NCBI GenBank assembly: GCA_964418695.1
Contig: CAYQMN010000008.1
Location: 62,001 to 126,000, forward strand
Source: Prado023 sp964418695
GTDB taxonomy: Bacteria; Actinomycetota; Actinomycetes; S36-B12; CAIYMF01
Direction of reading: 5' to 3'
Length of the DNA stretch: 64,000 bases
Shown one piece after another: positions 34,352-43,053 of the stretch. The notes below the pieces were generated by a model. The model searched no databases, had not been told where the DNA came from, and saw only the letters and a list, made by a program, of their open reading frames with translations. Positions within the stretch are counted from its first letter, which is position 1; every line of letters begins with the position of its first letter. Both the position numbers and the translations under genes were made by a program.

Positions 34352-35020
34352 ATGACGGCGGTGGAGAAGGTCACCGGCCAGACAATCCCCGAGCGGTCCG
34401 ACCGGGTGGCGCGGCGCAAGGCGCGGACTCGGGGCGCGCTGGTCGCGGCGGCGCAGTCGCTGCTGGCGCAGGGTCGCACGCACGTGAGCATCCAGGAGAT
34501 CACCGACACCGCCGACGTCGGCTTCGGCTCGTTCTACAACCACTTCGCGTCCAAGGAGGAGCTGTTCGGTGAGGCGGTGCACGCCTCCCTGGAGTCCTAC
34601 GCGGCCCTGCTCACCGTGGCTCGTGCGGGCATCGACGACCCGGCCGAGGCGTTCGCCGTGAGCTTCCGGCTGACCGGGCGGCTGCGCCCCCAGGTGCCCG
34701 AGCAGGTGCGCATCCTGCTGAACTCGGGGACCAGCGTGCTCGTGCGCGACGAGAGCCTGGCCGTGATGGCGCGGGCCGACATGGCCGCCGCGATCGCCAC
34801 CGGCCGCTTCGACGGCGAGGACCCGGACCTGGCGCTGATGCTGGTCGGCGGGGCGCTGCTGGGCATGCTGCAGATGCTCGAGTCCCGCCCGGACGTCGAC
34901 GACGCGCAGGTCTCCGACGAGTTCGCCGAGCGCCTCCTGCGCGGGCTCGGCCTGCCCGCCGACGAGGCGCGCGAGGTGTGCGCGCGACCGCTTCCGCAGA
35001 TGCCCAGCCTGGGCGGCTAG
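34352..35020 (+). CDS. TetR-family transcriptional regulator
   Basis: This repressor-type regulator has 222 residues. The N-terminal HTH (about 20-68) reads ALVAAAQSLLAQGRTHVSIQ and VGFGSFYNHFASKEELF, the latter being a textbook TetR recognition helix region. The rest is an all-helical ligand-binding domain. ATG 34352 has a very strong AGAGGAGG about six bases upstream; an ATG at 34334 would put that site inside the gene. It is divergent from the PlsC-type acyltransferase, suggesting control of lipid metabolism. Ligand unknown. Confidence 0.9.
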   Translation: MTAVEKVTGQTIPERSDRVARRKARTRGALVAAAQSLLAQGRTHVSIQEITDTADVGFGSFYNHFASKEELFGEAVHASLESYAALLTVARAGIDDPAEAFAVSFRLTGRLRPQVPEQVRILLNSGTSVLVRDESLAVMARADMAAAIATGRFDGEDPDLALMLVGGALLGMLQMLESRPDVDDAQVSDEFAERLLRGLGLPADEAREVCARPLPQMPSLGG

Positions 35021-35035
35021 CCGCTCGGCTAGCCG
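35013..35035. repeat. Doubled palindrome CGGCTAGCCG over the tetR stop
   Basis: GCGGCTAGCCGC (35013-35024) and CGGCTAGCCG (35026-35035) are two copies of one palindrome, the first spanning the TAG stop codon at 35018-35020. They can form one longer hairpin (CGGCTAG with CTAGCCG). It may act as a terminator without a T-run, or as a protein site. Confidence 0.5.
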
Positions 35036-35119
35036 CGAGCGACCACATGGGTCATGCCGCCGCAGACGGACGCGGATTCGCGAAGGCGCCCGGCTTCTCT
35101 TGCCGACCACGCTCAAAGC

Positions 35120-35133
35120 GCCACAATTGTGGC
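35120..35133. promoter_or_regulatory. 14 bp perfect palindrome at the antitoxin start
   Basis: GCCACAATTGTGGC is a perfect palindrome ending two bases before the ATG of the Phd-like antitoxin. Antitoxins of this family bind such palindromes and repress their own operon, often with the toxin as co-repressor. The preceding CACAAT (35122-35127 region) may be part of a -10 element. Confidence 0.6.
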
Positions 35134-35134
35134 C

Positions 35135-35401
35135 ATGGGTATCCAGTCCTTGCGGGAGGTCCGCGACCACTTCAGCGACGTCGTCGACCGAGTCGAGCGT
35201 GAGCACGAGAGGGTCACCGTGACGCGCCACGGGCACGCCGCAGCGGTGATCCTCAGCCCCGAGGACCTGGCCCAGCTGGAGGAGACCCTCGACGTGCTGT
35301 CCGACCCCGATGCCCTGGCCGACATCCGGGAAGCGGATGCCGCCTACCGCAGCGGTGATGTGGTCCGCGGCGCGGACGCCGTGCGTGCGTTGCGCCCGTG
35401 A
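35135..35401 (+). CDS. Phd/YefM-family antitoxin
   Basis: This antitoxin has 88 residues. The N-terminal DNA-binding half reads IQSLREVRDHFSDVVDRVE and VTRHGHAAAVILSPEDLAQL, the diagnostic Phd/YefM pattern. The C-terminal half (about 55-88) is helical and would wrap the toxin. No good ribosome site is seen before ATG 35135, so a very short leader or leaderless start is likely. The stop overlaps the GTG of the toxin by four bases. Confidence 0.92.
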   Translation: MGIQSLREVRDHFSDVVDRVEREHERVTVTRHGHAAAVILSPEDLAQLEETLDVLSDPDALADIREADAAYRSGDVVRGADAVRALRP

Positions 35402-35679
35402 CCCGCACGGGCCCCTACGAGTTGGTCGTCACCCCCCCAGCCGCCCGAGCGATCGGCTCGGGGCTTCCCGAAGCCGTCGCCGCAGCCGTCATCCCATTCC
35501 TCACCGGGGCGCGCATCGGCGATCCCCGGCGCGTGGGCAGGCCCCTGCGCGGGGACCTGACTGGCATCCATTCCGCACGCCGGGGCACCTACCGGGTGCT
35601 GTACCGGATCAATGACACCGCCCGCGAGGTCATCGTGCTCCGCATCGACCACCGCCGCGACGCCTACCGACCCCACTGA
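35398..35679 (+). CDS. RelE/ParE-superfamily toxin
   Basis: This toxin has 93 residues and is translated from GTG 35398, overlapping the antitoxin stop (GTGA). It has the RelE fold pattern: an N-terminal strand YELVVTPPAARAI, helix, RRVGRPLRGDLTGIHSARRG and the C-terminal YRVLYRINDTAREVIVLRID with the conserved basic residues HRRDAYRP. RelE-type toxins cut mRNA in the ribosome A-site; some relatives in this superfamily act on gyrase. With the Phd/YefM partner, mRNA cleavage is more likely. Confidence 0.92.
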   Translation: MTRTGPYELVVTPPAARAIGSGLPEAVAAAVIPFLTGARIGDPRRVGRPLRGDLTGIHSARRGTYRVLYRINDTAREVIVLRIDHRRDAYRPH

Positions 35680-35845
35680 TGAGCGGTGACTCCTTCGCCG
35701 CACCAGCGTCGCCACCACCCCCTACCACCCCCTGCCGTCCCTGGTCGCCGCGGCAGCGAGGTCGGGCGGCTGCGCCTCCGGTCACCTGGACCAGCTCGTC
35801 GAGCGCAGCGAGCAGAGCCGGCCGCGGGTGCCGCTCTTCATCGCG

Positions 35846-36202
35846 TCAGGGCGTGGCGAAGTGGAGCTCGAGATCGGCGCGGATCTGCGCGTGCCGCAGC
35901 AGAAAAGCTCGCTCATCGAAGCGCTTGCGGCGCAGCCAAGCGGTGACCTCGTCGTTGCACTTGCTCGTGTTGCAGGACCGGCACGCAGGGACGACGTTGC
36001 CGAGGGTGTACCGGCCGCCGCGGGAGATGGGCAGCACGCAGTCACGTTGGAGCGGTGAGCCTGCAGCTCCGCAATAGGCGCACCCTCCCCACGCCGCCCG
36101 CAACGCCGTCCACTGGGCGTCGGTCAGGTCGTGGGCGACGCGCGCCATGCGACGCTTGCGGCGTCGGACCGCCCGGACCTTGCGACTCCCGCCCACCGCC
36201 AT
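35846..36202 (-). CDS. HNH endonuclease-like protein with variant motif
   Basis: This basic protein of 118 residues carries an HNH nuclease fold. The two zinc knuckles are CAYCGA and CRSCNTSK. The motif between them reads RDCVLPISRGGRYTLGNVVP, where most relatives have Asp-His (DHvxP) in place of Asp-Cys. The first catalytic His is thus replaced, so activity is in doubt. ATG 36202 was chosen because the frame upstream is unlike the family. It has a very basic N-terminus (RKVRAVRRRKRRMAR). It stands alone between the toxin pair and the aromatic operon. Confidence 0.78.
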   Translation of the reverse strand: MAVGGSRKVRAVRRRKRRMARVAHDLTDAQWTALRAAWGGCAYCGAAGSPLQRDCVLPISRGGRYTLGNVVPACRSCNTSKCNDEVTAWLRRKRFDERAFLLRHAQIRADLELHFATP

Positions 36203-36437
36203 GCGGGCAGCGTAGGCGCGCCGCCGGCACTTCCCCTGGACGCTACGGCCCGGGGCCCCCAGGGCCTCGGGTCTCGCGCCCCATCGCCGCGATCGACCTT
36301 GCTCGGCGGCCGTGAGCTCTGGCATAGGGGGGCACAGCCTTGGCTGCCAAGGGGTGAGGAGCGACGCTTCCGCCGCTCCTCTTGACGATGGAACCGTCAT
36401 GGTTGAGGATTTCATCATCTACAGGGATGGAGTCCCC

Positions 36438-37328
36438 ATGGCGAGTGCGCAGAGCGAGTTGCGGGTCCAGGTCAGGGAACGGATGGTGCCGGTCGGCGGG
36501 CGCGAGATCTTCCTGGCGGAGGCGGGGTCCGGGACCCCGGTGCTGCTGCTGCACGGCGGGGGGCCGGGGGCCAGCGGGCTGCCCAGCTTCACCCGCAACG
36601 TCGACGACCTCGTCGAGGCTGGGTTCCGGGTGCTCGTCCCGGACATGCCGGGGTACGGGCGCTCCACGAAGGGCGTGGACCAGCGCGACCCGTTCGGCGA
36701 CCTGGCGCTCGCGGTGCGGGGCCTGCTCGACGCGTTGGACCTGGAGCGGGCGCACCTGGTCGGCAACTCGTACGGCGGTGCCGCCGCGCTGCGCCTGGCG
36801 CTGGACCGGCCCGACCGGGTGGACCGGATGGTGCTCATGGGACCTGGCGGCATCAGCACGACCCGCGGGCTGCCCGCGGAGGGCCTGAACCGCTTGCTCG
36901 GCTACTACGGCGGGGACGGGCCGTCGCGGGAGAAGGTGGAGGACTTCGTCCGCAACTACCTGGTGGCGCCCGGCACCGAGGTGCCCGACTCCCTGATCGA
37001 CGCGCGCTACGAGGCCAGCATCGATCCGGAGGTGATCGCCGACCCGCCGCTGCGCCGGCCGTCGGGGCCCGGCGCCCTGCGCACGCTGATGCGCATGGAT
37101 CTCTCCCGCGATCGGCGGCTCTCCACCTGCCAGGTCCCCACCCTGGTGCTGTGGGGCGCCGAGGACCGGGTCAACAAGCCCTCCGGCGGGCACCTGCTCG
37201 CGCAGAGGATGCCTCGGGCCGATCTGTACCTGGCCGCCGGCGTCGGCCACTGGGTGCAGTACGAGGCGCCCGCGCTGTTCGCCCGGCTGGTCGTCGGGTT
37301 CCTCGAAGACTGGGGGGCGCGCGCATGA
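36438..37328 (+). CDS. Meta-cleavage product hydrolase (HsaD/BphD/MhpC type)
   Basis: This carbon-carbon bond hydrolase of 296 residues cleaves the ring-opened product of an extradiol dioxygenase into a carboxylic acid and 2-hydroxypenta-2,4-dienoate. It has LLLHGGGPGASG (37-48), the nucleophile Ser111 in GNSYGG, Asp243 in GAEDRVN and His271 in GVGHWVQYE. ATG 36438 has GGAG five bases upstream and gives the usual length; ATG 36399 in the same frame has a weak site. It is the first gene of the meta-cleavage operon; its stop overlaps the dioxygenase start (ATGA). Confidence 0.92.
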   Translation: MASAQSELRVQVRERMVPVGGREIFLAEAGSGTPVLLLHGGGPGASGLPSFTRNVDDLVEAGFRVLVPDMPGYGRSTKGVDQRDPFGDLALAVRGLLDALDLERAHLVGNSYGGAAALRLALDRPDRVDRMVLMGPGGISTTRGLPAEGLNRLLGYYGGDGPSREKVEDFVRNYLVAPGTEVPDSLIDARYEASIDPEVIADPPLRRPSGPGALRTLMRMDLSRDRRLSTCQVPTLVLWGAEDRVNKPSGGHLLAQRMPRADLYLAAGVGHWVQYEAPALFARLVVGFLEDWGARA

Positions 37329-38479
37329 CCGACACCGTGCTCGCCACCGACACCGTGCTCGCCACCGACACCGTGCACGCGGTCGCCGGGTCAGTCGCCG
37401 GGCCGCCCGCCACTCCGGGCGGACGCGAGGCTCAGCCCGTGAGACGGCCCGTGCTGACCCGCCCGGGCGGTGGGTCGGACGTCTTCGGGTCGGTGCATCT
37501 GGGCTACGTGGTGGTCGAGTCGGCCAGGTTCACCGACTGGCACCGATTCGGGGCCGACGCGGTCGGGCTGCACGTCGACCGGCTCTCCCGCGACGCGATG
37601 CGGTTCCGCTTGGACGACCACGCCTGCCGGTTCCTGATCCAGCGCGGCCCGGCCGAGGACCTGGTCGGCGCCGGCTGGCAGGTCGACGACCACGAGACGT
37701 TCGAGGAGATCCTGGCCCGCGTCGTCGATCGGGGGCTGCCGGTCACGGAGGGCACCGCGGAGCAGTGCGCGCTGCGCGGCGTCGAGCGGCTGTGGCGCTT
37801 TCCCGGCCCGAAGGGGATCGCGACCGAGCTGTTCACCCGGCCGCTCACGACCGTCGCGCCGCTGCGCATGCTCAACGAGGCGTTCGTGACCGACGACCCG
37901 GACAGCGGCCTGGGGATGGGCCACCTGGCGATCACCACCAAGGACCCGCACGGGCTGCAGCGCTACTACGACACCGTGTTCGACGCGCGGATCAGCGACT
38001 ACATCGACGAGCGGGTCTCCGGGCTGATGCTCAAGATCCGCTTCCTGCGCACCGACGGCCGGCACCACTCGGTGGCGATCGCCAACGTCAACGGCCTGCC
38101 GATGGATCCGATCCGCACCTCGATCCAGCACATGAACATCCAGGTCGCGACGCTGGAGGACATGCTGGCCAGCTACGAGCGCGTGGTCCATCAGGGGTTC
38201 GCGATGGTGTGGAGCGTCGGTCAGCACACCAACGACCGCGAGCTGTCGTACTACGCGAGGACCCCGTCGGGATTCGAGCTGGAGGTGGGCTGGAACCCGA
38301 TCGTCGTCACCCCGGAGCTGGAGTCGACCTGGGAGCCCAGCACCTACCAGGGCATCTCGATCTGGGGTCACACCCCGGTCGGGGAGACCGTGGTGACCAA
38401 GCTGGCCCAGTTCCGCCACGCGATGCGCTCGCTGCGCGAGCAGGACACCGTGCCCTCGATGAGCCAGGGCCCCCGGTGA
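37325..38479 (+). CDS. Type I extradiol (VOC) ring-cleavage dioxygenase
   Basis: This Fe(II) enzyme of 384 residues opens catechol-type rings next to the hydroxyls. It has two vicinal-oxygen-chelate modules (about 55-185 and 195-325). The iron ligands are His200 in GMGHLAI, His269 in SIQHMNI and Glu320 in GFELEVG; their spacing (69 and 51) equals that of BphC/HsaC. The first 45 residues are an extension, beginning with the repeated TDTVLA. It lies between the hydrolase and the hydroxylase, overlapping both by 4 bp. The substrate would be the catechol made by the neighbouring hydroxylase. Confidence 0.92.
   Translation: MTDTVLATDTVLATDTVHAVAGSVAGPPATPGGREAQPVRRPVLTRPGGGSDVFGSVHLGYVVVESARFTDWHRFGADAVGLHVDRLSRDAMRFRLDDHACRFLIQRGPAEDLVGAGWQVDDHETFEEILARVVDRGLPVTEGTAEQCALRGVERLWRFPGPKGIATELFTRPLTTVAPLRMLNEAFVTDDPDSGLGMGHLAITTKDPHGLQRYYDTVFDARISDYIDERVSGLMLKIRFLRTDGRHHSVAIANVNGLPMDPIRTSIQHMNIQVATLEDMLASYERVVHQGFAMVWSVGQHTNDRELSYYARTPSGFELEVGWNPIVVTPELESTWEPSTYQGISIWGHTPVGETVVTKLAQFRHAMRSLREQDTVPSMSQGPR
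37328..37381 (+). repeat. Three 18 bp direct repeats in the dioxygenase N-terminus
   Basis: The unit ACCGACACCGTGCTCGCC occurs at 37328-37345 and 37346-37363, with an imperfect third copy at 37364-37381. It codes for TDTVLA repeats ahead of the enzyme domain and keeps the frame. Confidence 0.85.
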
Positions 38480-40221
38480 GCCCGACCACGAAGCCCGCCC
38501 CCGTCCAGCACGCCGTGGACCAGGCCCCCGACCACACCCCCGACCAGCCGCGCGCCGAGTACGACGTGTGCGTCGTGGGTCTGGGCCCCACCGGGATGAC
38601 CATGGCCCACCTGCTGGCCCGCCGGGGCGTGAGCGTCCTGGTGCTGGAGCGCGAGCCCGAGTTCTACGGGATGGCCCGCGCGGTCTACACCGACGACGAG
38701 TGCCTGCGCATCATGCAGAACGCCGGGGTGGCCGACGAGCTGCACGCCGACATGACCGTGGACCTGCCCGTCCAGTGGGTCCGCGCCGACGGCAGCGTGC
38801 TGACCCAGTTCCGCGGCGGTGCCCGCCCGCAGGGCTGGCCGGTGTCGAACTTCCTGTACCAGCCCGCGTTCGAGACCACCCTCGAACGCCGGCTGGCCGA
38901 CCACCCGAGCGTGACCGTGCGCCGGGGCCGCGAGGTGGTCTCCTTCGAGCAGGACGCCGGTGGGGTCACCGTCGTGCACGCGCAGTCCGAGGGCACCGGC
39001 TACGGCCATCACGAGCCGACCCGGATCGCGGGCAGCGAGGAGCGGGCACGGGTGGCGTACCTGGTCGCGGCCGACGGCGGGCGCAGCACGGTGCGCACCT
39101 CCCTGGGCATCGAGATGGAGGGACGATCCTTCCCGCAGCGCTGGCTGGTCATCGACCTGCGCGCCCGCGAGGGTGTCGACGCCTTCCGGCACCTGCCCTA
39201 CTTCGACTTCGTCTGCGATCCGGCGATGCCGACCGTCAGCTGCCCGCAGCCGGGTGGCCGGCACCGGTTCGAGTTCATGCTCGGGGACGACGATGCCACC
39301 GAGGACTTCCAGGCAGCCGAGACCGCGCGCCGGCTGATGGCGCGCTACGTCGACGTCGCCGAGATCGAGATCGACCGCCAGCTCGTCTACACGTTCAACG
39401 CGCTGGTCGCCCGGCAGTGGCGGGCCGGACGGGTGCTGCTGGCCGGCGACGCCGCGCACATGACCCCGCAGTTCATCGGCCAGGGCATGAACGCCGGCAT
39501 CCGCGACGCGGACAACCTCTCCTGGAAGCTCGCCGACGTGGTGCGGCACGGCGCCGACCCGGCCATCCTGGACAGCTACCAGTCCGAGCGGCGACCGCAC
39601 GCGAAGGCGATGATCGACCTCTCGGTGTTCAACAAGGAGCTGGTCTCCACGCAGAGCCCGGCGCGAATCAAGGCCCGGGATCTGGGCATCGGTGCCTGGA
39701 GCCGGATCCCGGTGGCCCGCACCTTCCTGACCGAGGCCCGGATGAAGCCCCGCCCCCGATTCCGCCACGATGCCTACCTGGGCCTACCGCGACGCCTGCA
39801 CGGCGCCCGAGGCGTCGAGGGGACCCTGATGCCGCAGCCGCCGGTGCGCACCTACTCCGGGCGCCCGGTCCGCCTGGACGACGCGCTGGGGACCGGTTGG
39901 GTCGTGCTCGGCGTCGGCGTCGACCCCCGCGAAGTGGTGTCCGCCTATCCCTGGGAGCAGCTGGGTGTCACCTGGGCATGCGTCTTCGCGCCGGGCACCC
40001 GCCCGCAGGGCCGGGTGGGCCAGGGCCGCGGCAAGGACGGGCTGGTCGATCTGGAGGCCACCGACGAACAACTGCACGCCTGGCTTCGGCGCGCCCGTGC
40101 CGGGACCGGCTCCGTTATCGTCCTGCGCCCCGACAAGTACGTCTTCTCGGTCACCGGTCCCGGCCAGCACGCCGCCGCCGCGGCCGCCGCGCACAAGCAA
40201 CTGGGAATGGAGCGCTCATGA
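38476..40221 (+). CDS. FAD-dependent aromatic hydroxylase (MhpA type)
   Basis: This flavoprotein monooxygenase of 581 residues uses NAD(P)H and oxygen to hydroxylate a phenolic ring to a catechol. It shows the FAD-binding VGLGPTGMTMAHLLARRG (34-51) with LEREPEFYG, the second FAD motif LLAGDAAHMTPQFIGQGMN (about 320-338) and DADNLSWKL. A thioredoxin-like C-terminal domain (about 430-575) is typical of MhpA/PheA relatives. GTG 38476 overlaps the dioxygenase stop (GTGA). Candidate substrates are hydroxyphenylpropionate-like acids; the exact one is open. Confidence 0.92.
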   Translation: MSPTTKPAPVQHAVDQAPDHTPDQPRAEYDVCVVGLGPTGMTMAHLLARRGVSVLVLEREPEFYGMARAVYTDDECLRIMQNAGVADELHADMTVDLPVQWVRADGSVLTQFRGGARPQGWPVSNFLYQPAFETTLERRLADHPSVTVRRGREVVSFEQDAGGVTVVHAQSEGTGYGHHEPTRIAGSEERARVAYLVAADGGRSTVRTSLGIEMEGRSFPQRWLVIDLRAREGVDAFRHLPYFDFVCDPAMPTVSCPQPGGRHRFEFMLGDDDATEDFQAAETARRLMARYVDVAEIEIDRQLVYTFNALVARQWRAGRVLLAGDAAHMTPQFIGQGMNAGIRDADNLSWKLADVVRHGADPAILDSYQSERRPHAKAMIDLSVFNKELVSTQSPARIKARDLGIGAWSRIPVARTFLTEARMKPRPRFRHDAYLGLPRRLHGARGVEGTLMPQPPVRTYSGRPVRLDDALGTGWVVLGVGVDPREVVSAYPWEQLGVTWACVFAPGTRPQGRVGQGRGKDGLVDLEATDEQLHAWLRRARAGTGSVIVLRPDKYVFSVTGPGQHAAAAAAAHKQLGMERS

Positions 40222-41195
40222 GCCGACCACAACGCATCGACGTGCACCACCACCTGGTGCCGTTGGACTACGCGGCCCTGCTGCGCGAGAAGGGCATCGA
40301 GCCCGGCGGCATCCCGCTGCCGGAGTGGGCGATGCCGGTCGCGTCCAAGGTGATGGACGCCAACGGGATCGCCACGGCGATCCTGTCGGTCTCCACGCCC
40401 GGGGTGTGGTTCGGCGACGTCGGCGAGGCCCGGCACTGGGCCCGGCGGGTCAACGAGCACGCCACCTCCATCGTCGAGGCCCAGCCGGCGAAGTTCGGGT
40501 TCTTCGCCACCCTGACTCTGCCCGATGTCGATGGGGCCATCGCCGAGGCCACGTACGCCCTGGACACCCTGCACGCGGACGGGATCATCCTGCTGGCCAA
40601 CAACGCCGGCATCTACCTGGGCGACCCGCAGTTCGACAAGCTCCTGGCGTTCCTGGACGAGCGTGCCGCGGTCGTGTTCGTCCACCCCGGGGAGCTGCCC
40701 GCCGAGCCGGTCCCGGGCATCCCGACGTTCACCGCGGACTTCCTGCTGGACACCACCCGCACCGCGGTCAGCCTGATCCTGTCCGGGGCCCTGGACCGCT
40801 ACCCGAACATCAGCTGGATCCTGGCTCACGCCGGCGGGTTCGTGCCCTACATCTCCCACCGGATCCTGCTGACCATGCTCCGCGACGTGCCCAAGTGGAA
40901 GCTCGCCGGGCTGGCGTTGCGCCAGGAGCAGGCCGTCGCCACCCGGATGAGGATCTTCCAGCGCTTCTACTACGACGTCGCCCTGTCGAGCACCCCGGCC
41001 ACCTTCCCCAGCCTGCTGGCCGTCGCCGACCCGACCCGGATCCTGTACGGCTCGGACTTCCCGTTCGCGCCGGTCCGGGCCGTGCAGTACATGCGCACCC
41101 AGTACGAGTCGACGAACCTGCCCCCGACCGTGCGCGCGGGCATCGACCGCGGCAACGCCGAGGCGCTGTTCCCCCGCCTGCAGGCCCACCGATGA
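40218..41195 (+). CDS. ACMSD-type amidohydrolase (decarboxylase/hydrolase)
   Basis: This metal-dependent TIM-barrel enzyme has 325 residues and belongs to amidohydrolase_2, the family of aminocarboxymuconate semialdehyde decarboxylase and gamma-resorcylate decarboxylase. Metal ligands are His10 and His12 in RIDVHHHLVP, a His in VFVHPGEL, one in ILAHAGGF and the Asp in LYGSDFPFAP. It is translationally coupled to the hydroxylase before and the hydratase after (ATGA overlaps). Classical meta-cleavage operons lack it. It may decarboxylate an aromatic acid before hydroxylation or process a ring-cleavage product. Confidence 0.88.
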   Translation: MSRPQRIDVHHHLVPLDYAALLREKGIEPGGIPLPEWAMPVASKVMDANGIATAILSVSTPGVWFGDVGEARHWARRVNEHATSIVEAQPAKFGFFATLTLPDVDGAIAEATYALDTLHADGIILLANNAGIYLGDPQFDKLLAFLDERAAVVFVHPGELPAEPVPGIPTFTADFLLDTTRTAVSLILSGALDRYPNISWILAHAGGFVPYISHRILLTMLRDVPKWKLAGLALRQEQAVATRMRIFQRFYYDVALSSTPATFPSLLAVADPTRILYGSDFPFAPVRAVQYMRTQYESTNLPPTVRAGIDRGNAEALFPRLQAHR

Positions 41196-41995
41196 GCGCT
41201 GGCCTGCGCCAGGCACTGGCCGACGAGCTGCTGGGCGCGCACCGCGACGGTCAGCCGATCGAGCCGCTGGTCGCCCGGTACCCCGAGCTCACCCTCGACG
41301 ACGCTTACGCGATCCAGCTGCTCCAGGTCGCCACGCTGACCGCGGCCGGTGGCCGGGTCGTCGGGCACAAGGTCGGGCTGACGTCCCAGGCGATGCAGGA
41401 GCTGCTCGGCGTCCACGAGCCCGACTACGGCCACCTGCTCGACGAGATGGTGCACACCGACCCCGGCACTGGGGCGGTGCTCGACCCGGCGCGGTTCCTG
41501 CAGCCGCGAGTCGAGCCCGAGATCGGATTCGTCCTGGGCCGCCGGCTGGTCGGCCCCGGGGTCACCGTCGAGCAGGCCGCCGCGGCCGTTGCCTACGCGG
41601 TGCCCGCCCTGGAGGTCGTGGACTCCCGGATCGCGCAGTGGCGGATCGGCCTGCTGGACACCATCGCCGACAACGCCTCGTCCGGCGCGGTCGTCCTGGG
41701 CCCGGACCGGGTGCCGATCGACGGGCTCGACCTGACCGCCGTCGCGTGCGCGATGACCCGCAACGGCGAGCCCGCCGGCGCTGGGACCGGCGCCGCGGTG
41801 ATGGGCGGCCCGCTGATCGTGCTCGCGTGGCTGGCCAACACCCTGGGCCCCCGCGGGGTCGCGCTGGAGCCCGGGCACGTGGTGATCCCGGGCGCGGTCT
41901 GCGCCATGGTCCCGGTCGCTGCCGGCGACGTGGTCACCGCCACGTTCGCCGGCCTGGGCTCGGTCACCGCACGTTTCGAGGCCGACCGTGCCTGA
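41192..41995 (+). CDS. mhpD: 2-hydroxypenta-2,4-dienoate hydratase
   Basis: This hydratase of 267 residues adds water to 2-hydroxypentadienoate to give 4-hydroxy-2-oxovalerate. It shows GHKVGLTSQAMQELLGVHEP (about 61-80), PRVEPEIGFVLGRRL with the metal-binding Glu residues (about 105-119) and ALEVVDSRI (about 133-141). It follows the amidohydrolase with a 4 bp overlap and overlaps the dehydrogenase by 8 bp. The order hydratase, dehydrogenase, aldolase is that of the mhp/hsa/bph lower pathways. Confidence 0.94.
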   Translation: MSAGLRQALADELLGAHRDGQPIEPLVARYPELTLDDAYAIQLLQVATLTAAGGRVVGHKVGLTSQAMQELLGVHEPDYGHLLDEMVHTDPGTGAVLDPARFLQPRVEPEIGFVLGRRLVGPGVTVEQAAAAVAYAVPALEVVDSRIAQWRIGLLDTIADNASSGAVVLGPDRVPIDGLDLTAVACAMTRNGEPAGAGTGAAVMGGPLIVLAWLANTLGPRGVALEPGHVVIPGAVCAMVPVAAGDVVTATFAGLGSVTARFEADRA

Positions 41996-43052
41996 CCTGA
42001 CCTTGCCTGGCCTGACCGTGCCTGGCCCGACCCCGACCCGCACCCTGTCCGCGGCGATCGTCGGGCCGGGCAACATCGGCACCGACCTGCTGGTCAAGCT
42101 GCGCCGGCGCAGCAGCCTCGTCGAGCCGCGATTCATGGTCGGGGTGGACCCCGACTCGGCCGGCCTGGCCCGAGCCGCCGCGCTCGGCCTGGCGGCCAGT
42201 CACGAGGGGGTCGACTGGCTGCTGGCCCAGGACCCGCTGCCCGACCTCGTCTTCGAGGCGACCTCCGCGAGCGCCCACCGGGCGAATGCCGCCCGCTACG
42301 CCGAGGCCGGGATCACCGCCGTCGACCTGACCCCGGCCGCGGTCGGCCCGTACGTGTGCCCGCCGGTGAACCTGGACTTCAACCTCGACGCGGTCAACGT
42401 CAACATGATCACCTGCGGCGGGCAGGCCACCACCCCGATCGTGCGGGCCATCGCCGACGTGGTCCCGGTGCCTTACGCCGAGATCGTCGCCTCCATCTCG
42501 TCGCGCTCGGCCGGACCGGGCACGCGCGCCAACATCGACGAGTTCACCGAGACCACCGCCGCCGCGCTGGAGGTGGTCGGCGGTGCGCAGCGCGGCAAGG
42601 CGATCATCATCCTGAACCCGGTCGAGCCGCCGCTGATGATGCGCAACTCGGTGTTCTGCGCGGTCCCGGCCGAGGCCGGTGAGGCCGGGCCTCTCCAGGA
42701 CCGGATCGCCGAGTCCATCCACGCCATGGTGGCCCGGGTGCAGGAGTACGTGCCGGGCTACCACCTGCGCGCGCAGGTGCAGTTCGACCACGCGCGCGAC
42801 ACCTGGCGCGGGGCCGCGCGGGTGTTCGTCCCGATCGAGGTCCGCGGCAGCGGCGACCACCTGCCCGAGTACGCGGGCAACCTCGACATCATCACCTCGG
42901 CCGCCGCCCGGGTCGGCGACCTGATCGCCGCCCACCGGCTGGGGCTGGACCCGACCTGGACGCCGTCCGCGCCCGAGCCCCCACGCGAGCCGGAGCCTGC
43001 CGCCGGGCCCGCGCCCGAGCCGGAGCCCGCCGCCGCGGGGAGGGGAGCCTGA
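41988..43052 (+). CDS. mhpF: Acetaldehyde dehydrogenase (acylating)
   Basis: This NAD- and CoA-dependent enzyme of 354 residues turns acetaldehyde into acetyl-CoA in a channelled complex with the aldolase. It has AAIVGPGNIGTDLLVKL (22-38), the catalytic Cys143 in MITCGGQATTP and the C-terminal segment GAARVFVPIEVRGSGDHLPE. The GTG start at 41988 lies inside the hydratase gene. The first 19 residues (repeats of DLTLPGLTVPG) and the last 30 (Pro/Glu/Ala-rich) are extra compared with DmpF-type enzymes. Confidence 0.93.
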   Translation: MPDLTLPGLTVPGPTPTRTLSAAIVGPGNIGTDLLVKLRRRSSLVEPRFMVGVDPDSAGLARAAALGLAASHEGVDWLLAQDPLPDLVFEATSASAHRANAARYAEAGITAVDLTPAAVGPYVCPPVNLDFNLDAVNVNMITCGGQATTPIVRAIADVVPVPYAEIVASISSRSAGPGTRANIDEFTETTAAALEVVGGAQRGKAIIILNPVEPPLMMRNSVFCAVPAEAGEAGPLQDRIAESIHAMVARVQEYVPGYHLRAQVQFDHARDTWRGAARVFVPIEVRGSGDHLPEYAGNLDIITSAAARVGDLIAAHRLGLDPTWTPSAPEPPREPEPAAGPAPEPEPAAAGRGA

Positions 43053-43053
43053 C

